Of a stretch of DNA of 51,885 nucleotides, positions 17,051 through 24,999 are shown one piece after another. Position 1 is the first letter of the stretch; each line of letters opens with the position of its first letter. This DNA is from an uncultured Clostridia bacterium (GTDB lineage: Bacteria > Bacillota > Clostridia > TANB77 > CAG-465): positions 1 through 51,885 of the forward strand of contig CALXBS010000007.1 of assembly GCA_944386605.1 (NCBI GenBank), written 5' to 3'. The translations under genes and the position numbers were made by a program. The notes under the pieces are model-generated. The model did no database searches. It was given only the letters and a program-made list of their open reading frames with translations, and had not been told where the DNA came from.

Positions 17051-17290
17051 TTATATTAAATCTTTCAATAAATCTTCTGCCTCTTTAGATATAACATCTA
17101 TATAATCACTTAATATATCTAAATATACAGACTCATTTTTTAAATATAATGATATATTACTATTTTCTGCCTCCATACTTAATTTAAAATTTTCATCCAT
17201 CATTATATTAATTAATTCTTTTATTGTAGTTGATTTACTACTTATCTCTTGTAAACTATTTTCACTTATTACCTTGTTTTCATTTTTCAT
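17051..17290 (-). CDS. Small acidic helical protein B, 79 residues
   Basis: A 79-residue helical protein (EISSKSTTIKELINIMMDEN...KEAEDLLKDLI) with the same overall pattern as its neighbours A and C. GGAGGTT lies before the ATG. One TAAAGAGGCA word is embedded in its 3' end (codons for Lys-Glu-Ala). Function unknown. Confidence 0.5.
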   Translation of the reverse strand: MKNENKVISENSLQEISSKSTTIKELINIMMDENFKLSMEAENSNISLYLKNESVYLDILSDYIDVISKEAEDLLKDLI

Positions 17291-17419
17291 AAAAAATAAC
17301 CTCCATTCATTTACTTGAACTTTGGCTCTTACTATGATACAATAAATTTGTAAGAGCTAAAATTCTTACTTGTTGAGATAATCTGTCAGTCGTCAAACTT
17401 AATCAGATTATCCCTTTTT

Positions 17420-17707
17420 TTATACTGATTTTTCTTCATCAGCTTCATAATATGTTATGATTATCTCTTCTAAATCTTCTTTAATTTTTAATGAAGAATC
17501 AAAGAATATATCAAGAAAGGTTTGAGTTATATGGTACTTTCCATTTGCTTTTCTAACTACTTTTCTTAATTCTAGATCCTTATTATTTGTAGTTTCAATC
17601 AATTCTCTTGTCGAATACTCTTGATTTATAAAATAAGTTAATAAATTATATATCAGCTTTACCTTTGAGCTTATTTTTTCTATATCTTTTATTTTTATAT
17701 CTTTCAT
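17420..17707 (-). CDS. Small acidic helical protein C, 95 residues
   Basis: First gene of the leftward cluster. It begins MKDIKIKDIEKISSKVKLIY and ends with an acidic stretch (EDLEEIIITYYEADEEKS). GAGGGGTG is upstream. The KISSK motif and spacing resemble protein B (EISSK), suggesting common ancestry. It is driven by the strong promoter at 17784-17812. Function unknown. Confidence 0.5.
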   Translation of the reverse strand: MKDIKIKDIEKISSKVKLIYNLLTYFINQEYSTRELIETTNNKDLELRKVVRKANGKYHITQTFLDIFFDSSLKIKEDLEEIIITYYEADEEKSV

Positions 17708-17783
17708 GTTTTACACCCCTCTTTCAGCTTCTTATTTAAATTAAAAATCAACTCTACATTTGAATTGTTAACTTCATACTTTA

Positions 17784-17812
17784 ATTATATAGTATATATT
17801 TAAACTTGTCAA
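17784..17812 (-). promoter_or_regulatory. Consensus promoter of the leftward small-gene cluster
   Basis: TTGACA (17807-17812), exactly 17 nt, TATAAT (17784-17789) on the minus strand. It is a perfect sigma-A type promoter, so the cluster is probably expressed during lysogeny. Confidence 0.8.
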
Positions 17813-17911
17813 TAGATTTTTTAAAAAAATGTTAAACTTTTTAATTAAAGAATTGATTTTTCAAACGATTAGTTATAAAATAATATTATAATAAAGAAAG
17901 GAATTGATAAA

Positions 17912-18136
17912 ATGACAAATAAAGAACAGATACAAAGAGCTTTAGCAAGACGTAATATAACATTAACAGAATTATATAAACGTTTAAAAGAAAAATATAA
18001 TAAAACTTACAGTTTTGCAAATTTAAGTAGTAAAATAAATCGTAATACTTTAAAAGATAGCGAAATACAAGAAATAGCAGACGTATTAAATTGTGATATA
18101 CAATGGATAGATAAAGAAACAGGTGAAAGAATATAA
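17912..18136 (+). CDS. Small XRE-type HTH protein, 74 residues
   Basis: A 74-residue DNA-binding protein: KEQIQRALARRNITLTELYK, then NLSSKINRNTLKDSEIQEIADVL, an LLM-class Cro/C1 helix-turn-helix seen in many phage elements. It is divergent from the leftward cluster, so it may regulate the promoter at 17784. AAAGGAA lies ahead of its ATG. Confidence 0.75.
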   Translation: MTNKEQIQRALARRNITLTELYKRLKEKYNKTYSFANLSSKINRNTLKDSEIQEIADVLNCDIQWIDKETGERI

Positions 18137-18189
18137 TTTATTCTATATAGTACATTATAATAGATTAAAGAGGCAAAATGGAGGTTTTT

Positions 18190-19098
18190 ATGAATAAAAA
18201 AGACGAAATTGCAAACAATAATTTAATATATAAAGAAAGTATTGTTGTAAACAATTTACCAATAAATATAATATCAAATGACAATGAAAATGATTTTATA
18301 TCTTTAACAGACTTGGCAAAATATAAGAATGCAGAATTTCCAAAGGACGTTATAAAAAATTGGATGCGTTCAAGAGCTACAATTGAGTTTTTAGGATTAT
18401 GGGAAATGATGCATAACCCCAATTTTAGACCTGATGACTTTGATAAATATAAAAATGCTGCAGGAGAACATTCTTTTGTAATGACTCCTCAAAAATGGAT
18501 AGAAAGTACTAACGCAATAGGTATTGTTTCACGTTCTGGTAATGGTGGTGGAACATATGCCCATAAAGATATAGCTTTTGAGTTTGCTAGTTGGTTGAGT
18601 CCTGAATTTAAATTATATGTAATAACAGACTATCAAAGATTAAAAAATGATGAGTCAAATAAATTGTCTTCAACTTGGAATATAAAAAGAGTTATATCAA
18701 AAACTAATTATAGATTGCAAACTGACGCAATTAAGAATAACTTAATACCTGAAAATGTATCTATTCAGCACCAAAGCATTACATATGCAAATGAAGCTGA
18801 TTTATTAAATGTAGCTCTTTTTGGAAAAACAGCAAGAGAATGGAAAAAAGAAAATCCAAAAGCAAAAGGTAATATAAGAGATAATGCAACAATAACTCAA
18901 TTAACAGTATTGTCTAATTTAGAAAGTTTTAATGCTCAATACATAAAAGAAGGTATATCTTCTAAAGAAAGGCTTATAAAATTAAATCAAATAGCAATAG
19001 AGCAATTAAGTATATTTAAAAATAATACAAATTTGTTAAAATTAGAAAGAGAAAAAAATCAAAAATTATTAAACTCTAAAAACGAAAATAATAAATAA
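18190..19098 (+). CDS. KilA-N domain protein
   Basis: About 302 residues. The KilA-N domain covers about residues 35-150 (ISLTDLAKYKN, NWMRSRATIEFLGLWE, GGTYAHKDIAFEFASWLSPE). A helical C-terminal part with AREWKKENP follows, a form common in phage regulators and bacterial genomic islands. It probably binds nucleic acid. The ATG at 18190 has GGAGGT 7 nt upstream, better than the codon at 18178. A TAAAGAGGCA word sits just before this ribosome site. Confidence 0.85.
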   Translation: MNKKDEIANNNLIYKESIVVNNLPINIISNDNENDFISLTDLAKYKNAEFPKDVIKNWMRSRATIEFLGLWEMMHNPNFRPDDFDKYKNAAGEHSFVMTPQKWIESTNAIGIVSRSGNGGGTYAHKDIAFEFASWLSPEFKLYVITDYQRLKNDESNKLSSTWNIKRVISKTNYRLQTDAIKNNLIPENVSIQHQSITYANEADLLNVALFGKTAREWKKENPKAKGNIRDNATITQLTVLSNLESFNAQYIKEGISSKERLIKLNQIAIEQLSIFKNNTNLLKLEREKNQKLLNSKNENNK

Positions 19099-19106
19099 CA
19101 TATATC

Positions 19107-19134
19107 TCAAAGGGGTCGATTTCGACCCCTTTGA
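19107..19134. terminator. Strong GC-rich hairpin after the KilA-N gene
   Basis: The arms TCAAAGGGGTCG and CGACCCCTTTGA form 12 perfect pairs with loop ATTT. There is no U-run, so it may be a terminator of atypical type, an mRNA 3' stabiliser or a protein-binding palindrome. Confidence 0.5.
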
Positions 19135-19442
19135 AACTTGTACGAACTAACTAGAATTTATAAGACTTTATATTACTTCTTATAAAAAATATTTAATTTA
19201 TGTGTCAGCAAAACTTAGCATTTTATATTATGAAAACTTGTCAAAACTTGACTTTTTATAAAAATATTTAAAGTTTTTTTGCTAAGAAAAATAAAAATCT
19301 AAAATACCCAAATAGTGCATTAATGTCCTATATTTAACATACCCTATTAAAATATCGACTTATTTTTTAACGGATATTCTATGCACTTAAACGTTTCCAC
19401 TTAACGCCCTCCTTAGTAAGGCGTTTTCTACTTCATAATCTA

Positions 19443-19590
19443 TTATTCCTTTTCCTTTTTTAAGGAGTCAGAAAAGTCAGGATATTTCTTCTTGTATTCA
19501 TAAAATGTATTTTTACTTATATTCAAATTATATGATAAATAAGATTAACAAAGAAGTATATCTTTTTAAGGACTCGGAAAACTCGGGATA
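19443..19590 (-). pseudogene. Remnants of a phage HTH (small terminase-like) gene
   Basis: On the minus strand a fragment reads LSYNLNISKNTFYEYKKKYP then DFSDSLKKEKE, a helix-turn-helix typical of phage small terminase or packaging-initiation proteins, without start or C-terminus. A second piece just upstream repeats YPEFSESLK, so two partial copies lie in tandem. Both are broken by stops. Confidence 0.5.
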
Positions 19591-19865
19591 CTATTAAACT
19601 GACAATTGCTTATATTAAATTTAATGCAAATTATTAAGAAATGTTAAGCTTCAAAACTGAAAAATATTAAGATTTATTCATTTAAAGAGGCAATAAATAC
19701 AAAATAAGCAAGTAAAAAATTGGAAAGAAAAAAAGGCACAAAAAGAGCACCAAAAGAGCACTAAAATTATACAAAAACTATAGAAAAAGAAGCAAAAAAG
19801 AGCAAAAAAACAGTTGAAAAATTAAATCTTATCATTTCTAAGCATAAAAAAATATAATATATCTT

Positions 19866-19960
19866 ATTATAATCTAAAATAATATGATTCCAAAAAGGAT
19901 TTACATTCATTGCCACAAGTGGCAAGTTTCATTATAGTCTAAGATAATATGATTCTAAAA
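19866..19960. repeat. 30-bp direct repeats flanking a TTGCCAC/GTGGCAA palindrome
   Basis: The copies at 19866-19895 and 19931-19960 differ at 3 of 30 positions. Between them lies the inverted repeat TTGCCAC-AA-GTGGCAA (19910-19925). It resembles a recombination or replication-control site; no family is recognised. Confidence 0.5.
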
Positions 19961-20234
19961 CTAGTGAGTCAACAAAAAGCCAACAACTTTAAAGTTAATT
20001 AAATTTTTTGAACATATTTTAAAGTATAAAATCCATATAATATTTTATTAAAAAGCACTTCCAGACATTTTAAATAGGCAAAGAGCAAAAGCTTGAATAA
20101 ACTCATATATAATTTAATTCATCATAAAATATTATGCAAGTATGATATATTATATATTTAGCTAATTTCTAAATAATTGATCTATATAAAATATATAAAT
20201 TTAAAACCTACTAAATATTAATATAAAATATTGC

Positions 20235-20263
20235 TCAAAAATTGTGGCGAATTTGTGGCGAAA
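20235..20263 (+). repeat. Right arm-type integrase site
   Basis: An exact 29-bp copy of the left block 10562-10590 with tandem TTGTGGCGAA, located 115 bp inside attR. Confidence 0.65.
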
Positions 20264-20377
20264 ATTAAAATAAGTTATAATAAGGAAGATATTTATAAAA
20301 TAAATAAAAATATCAAATATACTATTATAGGATAAGTTAGAACATATTAAGACAACATAAAACAACCCGCTTTTCAC

Positions 20378-20443
20378 TCTTGTAAACCGTAGGTCCTCAG
20401 TTCAAATCTGAGTTTCAGCTCCATTAAAAATTGGTAAATCAAG
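20378..20443 (+). repeat. attR: Right attachment site, 66-bp direct repeat
   Basis: Identical to 10454-10519. It carries the 3' half of tRNA-Thr as a non-functional fragment and continues into the original chromosomal terminator. Confidence 0.95.
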
Positions 20444-20468
20444 TAACTTAAGGTTACTTGATTTTTTT
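20435..20468 (+). terminator. Original tRNA-operon terminator at right junction
   Basis: AATCAAGTAAC pairs with GTTACTTGATT before a T-run. It is the chromosomal counterpart of the left-junction terminator. The variable arm bases change together with their partners. Confidence 0.75.
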
Positions 20469-20629
20469 ATGATTAATAAAATTTCTATTATTATTTGCTA
20501 TTTTTATATCAATCTCTTAATTTTTTCTAAATATTGAGCCTAATATACTTATATAGTTTTTTATCACTATTATCATTATTTCTTACATTCATAATTACTT
20601 AATATATCAATAAATTGTATTACTTATTT

Positions 20630-21004
20630 TTATAAACCAGCCATATTACAAGTAACATATATATAACCACATATTATATATACTAAACATATAACAAGAT
20701 AAGTTCCTACACCCCATAAACTAATTTTTAAATATTCTATTGCTTTTTCATGATTTTTCTTCCAATTTACAAGTGTCAATATAATACCTATAATTGGTAA
20801 TATATATGTAATAACTTTTAATCCCTTATTTTTTTCATATTTATTTGCATGTTTGATAATAAGTGCTAATCCTACTATAAAAATAAAAATTGGTAAAATA
20901 AATCTACAATAATATAAAAATACTAAAAAGTCAGACACTGGAAAAGGCTCAAGTATTTCACTTGAACTACCTGGCAAACTAGCAGATACAGCATATAAAT
21001 TCAT
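20630..21004 (-). CDS. Small three-helix membrane protein, paralogue 1
   Basis: A 124-residue protein beginning MNLYAVSASLPG, with about three membrane helices (about 31-53, 66-86, 99-120) and the conserved EYLKISLWGVGTYL segment. It is a clear paralogue of the gene at 25000-25359 (same MNLYA start, IIGIIL and EYLKISL motifs). Its 5' leader is also nearly duplicated there. GGAGGTG lies 6 nt before the ATG. Family not recognised; the short N-terminal tail before the first helix could be exported or processed, but this is a guess. Confidence 0.7.
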   Translation of the reverse strand: MNLYAVSASLPGSSSEILEPFPVSDFLVFLYYCRFILPIFIFIVGLALIIKHANKYEKNKGLKVITYILPIIGIILTLVNWKKNHEKAIEYLKISLWGVGTYLVICLVYIICGYIYVTCNMAGL

Positions 21005-21135
21005 ATATTTCACCTCCAATTTCTTTATAAGCTAATATAATAAGGATAATTTACCTATTATATTCATTATATAAAAAGTTTTTATATAATGCTATATTTT
21101 AATAGAATTTTAGAAAAAATTAGAAAAAAATTACT
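21005..21135 (-). promoter_or_regulatory. Duplicated leader region, copy 1
   Basis: About 130 bp upstream of paralogue 1, alike at most positions to 25360-25490. It holds an AATATAATAGG/CCTTATTATATT hairpin and a second hairpin with ATTATATAAAA/TTTTTATATAAT arms. Conservation outside the coding part suggests a shared promoter and regulatory mRNA leader. Confidence 0.55.
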
Positions 21136-21193
21136 CATAAAAAACATATAACCAAAAATCAGGATGACTTCTTATCACCCCGATTTTAAAAAT

Positions 21194-22867
21194 CTATTGA
21201 TTATATTGATACATTTTTCCTTCTATTATTGAATATACTCCTCCATGATATTTTGTTTCTTCTATTATCTGATACTCTTTATTATATTCAATTGCCTCTT
21301 CAGAAGTTAATATTTCTTTTCTATCATTTAATTGATAAGCACAATATTTCCTATCCGTAGTTCCACACATAAGTATACCAGAATCTTCATATAATGTTAC
21401 ATCCCTATAGCTATTTATTTCAAGAATACTGTTTGCCTCCCTATCAATAATATATGTTTTATCGTCCATTTCTCCTATAAAATATTGATTTGAATACTTA
21501 CCTGTTTCTTCATTTACTAATAGATCTATTTTTTCATAATTTTTTGCATCCATTAATTCTCCATTTGCTAGTACTCTATATGTTTTTCCATCTGTTGATA
21601 ATAATAAATTACCTATATTTGATTTTTTACTATATGCAGTATCGTTTAAACTGTTTCCTTTTCCATCATATAAATATATTTCTACTTTAGATGTATAATT
21701 GATTAGTGCAACTACATCTTGTGAAGCATCCATGCCTAGACTAATAGCATTATAATTAATTTCTCTATTTTCTAAAGTAGTTACTTTCTCATTTTTATTA
21801 TAAACATCTACATTTGTTCCATTCTGTATAAATATATAATCTTCTCCTATTACACAATCAGACAAAAGACTAAAGAATTCAGAGTCATATTCATATTCTG
21901 TTAAAGTTGTTCCATCCTTATACATTATTTTTACTTTATTATTAGTAGTAAGATATCCTAAATATCCATAATCACTTAAGTGATTGGTAATTTCTACACC
22001 TTCATATATGGATCTATACTTATTCCATGTAGTATCAGTTTCTATCAAACAATCTTTTAACTCAAGTACTTCATTTACTTGATCATCAAATGCATAAGTA
22101 ACATTATGAGTTATATCTGTAACATAATTAAGACCAACTCCAACATTATCACTCTTAAAATGATATTTACATTCAAATTTATTTTTATCAATAATATACA
22201 AATCGCTATTATTAACCCAAATTACTACAAATTCTCTTGGACTTTCCCATATCTCTAGATCACTTGACATAAGATAATCTTCTGTTTCATGTAATACAAC
22301 TCCAGTTGCAGTAATAATTTGTGTTACATTATCTTTTTTAGCTAAGTAAACGCCTTGAAAATCTAATTGACTAATATTATCATACAATACATCATTTATA
22401 GCATTTCCATTTAAATCTAATAAAGTATAATCACCATTAATTGCAATATAATTATATCCTGTATATATTATATTATTATAAGTACCATAATCTATTACAG
22501 TTTCTCCTTTATAATTGATTAATGCTGTTCTACCTTGTGTATCTTCCACTACTCCAGTTCCATAACTAAAATCGGTTTCTCTGCTATCATTAGATACTAA
22601 TGATTTAAGATCAAGCATTTCTCCTTGTTTATTAAAATATATTTGTTCATCTTCATTAGGTTTATATAAGATTTTTTCTGGTATTGTACTTGTTGCTGTT
22701 CCTGATAAATTAGAATTTGGAGAATTAATATCCCCATCATTATTTTTATCTTTTCCATTAAAGATAAAAATACAAGCAATTCCTGCTGATACTATCACTA
22801 TTACTGCAACCACAATTAATATAATAGTGACTAATGATAATCCTCTTTTGTTTCTTTTATTTTTCAT
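21194..22867 (-). CDS. Membrane-anchored extracellular protein, probably beta-propeller
   Basis: A 557-residue protein with a short basic N-terminus, one membrane helix (about 11-34) and a large Asp/Asn/Tyr-rich exterior. The exterior repeats short YxxIxxxGxxV strands in a WG-repeat or propeller-like manner (ALINYKGETVIDYG, YTLLDLNGNAINDV). It probably serves as an anchored sensor, binding or wall-associated protein. The N-terminal GLSLVTII superficially recalls a pilin but lacks Glu5. It stands alone, with GGAGAG before the ATG, and lies between the two paralogous membrane genes. Confidence 0.55.
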   Translation of the reverse strand: MKNKRNKRGLSLVTIILIVVAVIVIVSAGIACIFIFNGKDKNNDGDINSPNSNLSGTATSTIPEKILYKPNEDEQIYFNKQGEMLDLKSLVSNDSRETDFSYGTGVVEDTQGRTALINYKGETVIDYGTYNNIIYTGYNYIAINGDYTLLDLNGNAINDVLYDNISQLDFQGVYLAKKDNVTQIITATGVVLHETEDYLMSSDLEIWESPREFVVIWVNNSDLYIIDKNKFECKYHFKSDNVGVGLNYVTDITHNVTYAFDDQVNEVLELKDCLIETDTTWNKYRSIYEGVEITNHLSDYGYLGYLTTNNKVKIMYKDGTTLTEYEYDSEFFSLLSDCVIGEDYIFIQNGTNVDVYNKNEKVTTLENREINYNAISLGMDASQDVVALINYTSKVEIYLYDGKGNSLNDTAYSKKSNIGNLLLSTDGKTYRVLANGELMDAKNYEKIDLLVNEETGKYSNQYFIGEMDDKTYIIDREANSILEINSYRDVTLYEDSGILMCGTTDRKYCAYQLNDRKEILTSEEAIEYNKEYQIIEETKYHGGVYSIIEGKMYQYNQ

Positions 22868-22982
22868 TTGGCTCTCTCCTTATTATAAAAATATAAATAA
22901 ACTTATGTTTTTACAGAATCATAATCACCTCTTTTCCATAACTTTATTAAAATATTACTTGATTTTTCATAACGATATTTTC

Positions 22983-24065
22983 TTAAATCTCATTTTTTTC
23001 TTTTAATTTTAATCTTCTCCATGCCTTCTTTTGACTAATGTGATATAGCTTATTATAATAAGAACGCCACATTTTCGTTACATTCTCCTCACTGTAATAT
23101 TTAGCACAGTTAGAAGCCATTTTAACCGCCTTATTATAATATACCTTATCTTCTCTTAATTTCGTAATTTGATTTACAAATTCTTCTACATTATTTCCTT
23201 TTAAATAATAACCGTCTAATATTCCTTTATAAAGATCAATATCTCTTAACAAAATTGGCTTTTTACAATTGGCAGATTCTAAAATCGTCATAGGGAATAA
23301 TTCTTCATAAGAAGCAAGAAACATGACATCAGCAATGTTATACAAATTATTCATATCTTCTCTTGGAATAATTCCTAAAAATTTAACATTTGGAGGTGGA
23401 TCTTTCACAATTTCTTTTATCTGTTCATAACCATCTGAAATTTTCTTAAATGAAAAACCTCCAGCCCAAATAAATTGTACATCTGGCATTTTTTTCGCAA
23501 CTTCAATAAAATCAAGAATTCCTTTTCTAATTTGAAGCTGACCAACACATAAGACCACAAATTTATCTTGATCAATTCCATATTTTTTCTTTACTTTATA
23601 AATTTTATCTTTTTTAATACTATGAAATCTCTTTTGTGATACATAATTAGGAATGTAAGTTATTTTTTCCCTTTTTATTCCATAGTCTACAAGCTTATCA
23701 ATAAAAAACGGATTGACTACAATCAAATAATCCATACATTTATAAAAATCTATCACATATTTATAAAATACTTTTTTAGCAAATTTTGGTAAACGGATAC
23801 TATTTTCAAGAGTTTCTGGTAAAAAATGAACATATCCGACTGTAACAGATTTTATCTTTGCAAAAGGTAAACTTAAAAAGTACCCTAAATTAACCGTATG
23901 ATAATGCATAATATCAGCAAATCTTACCTTATTAATCATCAACTTGTAGGTATCACTTAAATTATTATTTACTAAACTTACAAGCTCCTCATATGCAGAA
24001 AGAACCCCTTGGCCTTTTACTGTATACGCTTTAGATTTCATATTGATTGTTCTTGTTTTGGTCAT
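22983..24065 (-). CDS. GT4-family glycosyltransferase
   Basis: A 360-residue GT-B glycosyltransferase of family 4. The acceptor half has KGQGVLSAYEEL and HYHTVNLGY. The donor half has FVVLCVGQLQIRKGILDF and the EX7E-type motif EELFPMTILE. The GYVHFLPETLENSIRLP segment suggests the branch acting on membrane or wall acceptors, but neither sugar nor acceptor can be named. ATG 24065 is chosen because GGAGA lies 8 nt upstream; an ATG at 24074 overlaps that site. It is a single-gene unit. Confidence 0.85.
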   Translation of the reverse strand: MTKTRTINMKSKAYTVKGQGVLSAYEELVSLVNNNLSDTYKLMINKVRFADIMHYHTVNLGYFLSLPFAKIKSVTVGYVHFLPETLENSIRLPKFAKKVFYKYVIDFYKCMDYLIVVNPFFIDKLVDYGIKREKITYIPNYVSQKRFHSIKKDKIYKVKKKYGIDQDKFVVLCVGQLQIRKGILDFIEVAKKMPDVQFIWAGGFSFKKISDGYEQIKEIVKDPPPNVKFLGIIPREDMNNLYNIADVMFLASYEELFPMTILESANCKKPILLRDIDLYKGILDGYYLKGNNVEEFVNQITKLREDKVYYNKAVKMASNCAKYYSEENVTKMWRSYYNKLYHISQKKAWRRLKLKEKNEI

Positions 24066-24190
24066 AAAAAGCATCTCCTTTGCCTTATTATACTATATAA
24101 CGGATCAATTTTAAATAAATTAACGTATTTTTTATGAAAATTTATATAAAAATTCTTTTTCTTTTAGTAAAAACAATAATCATTTCTTTT

Positions 24191-24219
24191 TTGACATGAT
24201 TCTTTTCTTATGGTAGAAT
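24191..24219 (+). promoter_or_regulatory. Promoter of the Spo0A-like gene
   Basis: TTGACA (24191-24196), 17 nt, TAGAAT (24214-24219), 55 nt before the ATG. Confidence 0.65.
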
Positions 24220-24273
24220 AATATCGAATAAACTGTATAATACTACTTATTAAAAAGCATAGGAGTGAATGAT

Positions 24274-24990
24274 ATGCAAAAAGCCATAATTGTGGATGAT
24301 AATTATCCATTTGTCGAACAACTTTATAATTACCTTTATCAAGAGAAACCAGAAAATATTGAAATTGTTAGAATTTTTTCAGATGGAAAACAAGCACTAG
24401 ATTATTTATCCAAAAATTCTATCCAAATTCTTTTAGTTGATTTAAATTTACCAAAATTAAATGGTATTGAATTAATTGAAGAAGTGCATAAATTAAATCA
24501 AGATATTCATATTATCGTTATGTCTGGATATTTTCATTTAATTAAAACATTAAAGTCTAAAAACATTCCTATTGATAGTTATCTTTTAAAACCATTTAAT
24601 ATGAAAGAATTAATGACAGTTCTTAAAACCATTCAACAAACGCCCCATACGCAAATAGACATTATGCAATTATTAGATCATTTTTATTTTAATAAAAACC
24701 ATATTGGCTATTTTTATATTATTGATTGTTTAGAATTTTGTTTAGAAAACCACTATGCTTCTATGCCATCTTCCAAAATTGTTTATCAATACATTGCTGA
24801 AAAGCATGGTTATAATAACTATTTAAAAATTGGATGGAATATAGATAAGTGTATTAAAATAATGAATGAACTTACAAGTGACGAGGTAAAACAAAAATTT
24901 TTTCACAACGCTCTTGTTCCATCTACCAAACATTTTATAAATGCCATGTTAAGAATTTTAAATGCGCAAAAAAGCAGCCTATTTTTGTAG
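24274..24990 (+). CDS. Orphan Spo0A-like response regulator
   Basis: A 238-residue protein. The receiver domain (about 1-120) keeps the acidic pair (IVDDN), the phospho-acceptor Asp in LLVDLNLP, Ser in VMSGY and Lys in LLKPF. The C-terminal domain (about 130-235) resembles the Spo0A DNA-binding domain: an early HIGYFYIIDCLEF helix and a final STKHFINAMLRIL helix. The recognition-helix region diverges from the usual SRVERAIRH, so its DNA target must differ. No histidine kinase is adjacent. ATG 24274 lies 8 nt after AGGAG. A hairpin overlaps the stop. Confidence 0.7.
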   Translation: MQKAIIVDDNYPFVEQLYNYLYQEKPENIEIVRIFSDGKQALDYLSKNSIQILLVDLNLPKLNGIELIEEVHKLNQDIHIIVMSGYFHLIKTLKSKNIPIDSYLLKPFNMKELMTVLKTIQQTPHTQIDIMQLLDHFYFNKNHIGYFYIIDCLEFCLENHYASMPSSKIVYQYIAEKHGYNNYLKIGWNIDKCIKIMNELTSDEVKQKFFHNALVPSTKHFINAMLRILNAQKSSLFL

Positions 24991-24999
24991 GCTGTTTTA
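24975..24999. terminator. Terminator shared by convergent genes
   Basis: CAGCCTA (24975-24981) pairs with TAGGCTG (24988-24994), followed by TTTTATT. Confidence 0.75.

Larger units (their letters stand above)
19135..20377. other. Degraded non-coding block 2
   Basis: About 1.2 kb with no intact gene. It contains AGCAAAACTTAGCA (19207-19220, shared with block 1), an AACGCC/GGCGTT hairpin near 19402-19425, two remnants of an HTH gene (19443-19590), a TAAAGAGGCA word (19683-19692), a purine-rich GAGCAC repeat tract (19735-19810), a 30-bp direct repeat around a palindrome (19866-19960) and the right arm site (20235-20263). Confidence 0.6.
10454..20443 (+). mobile_element. 9.9-kb integrated element in tRNA-Thr (satellite-like or decayed prophage)
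   Basis: The element is bounded by perfect 66-bp att repeats. Gene order is integrase and XRE repressor leftward, then divergently small regulators, Xis-like, antirepressor and replication protein. Next come a leftward cluster of small genes with a Bro-N fragment, an HTH gene and a KilA-N gene. There is no relaxase, portal, terminase large subunit, capsid, tail or lysis gene. The int-repressor/xis-rep layout resembles phage-inducible satellites, but a decayed prophage fits equally. The two blocks at 15.3-16.2 and 19.1-20.4 kb carry broken genes and old repeats, suggesting several past insertions. Confidence 0.85.

Noticed and set aside
10454-20443. Classification as a conjugative or mobilisable element
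   Set aside because: No relaxase, oriT-like site beside a relaxase or transfer genes are inside the att repeats. The T4SS-like genes lie outside, beyond the tRNA genes.
21194-22867. Type IV pilin-like protein
   Set aside because: The GLSLVTII start recalls prepilins but lacks Glu5, and the 500-residue exterior is unlike a pilin; a signal anchor explains it.
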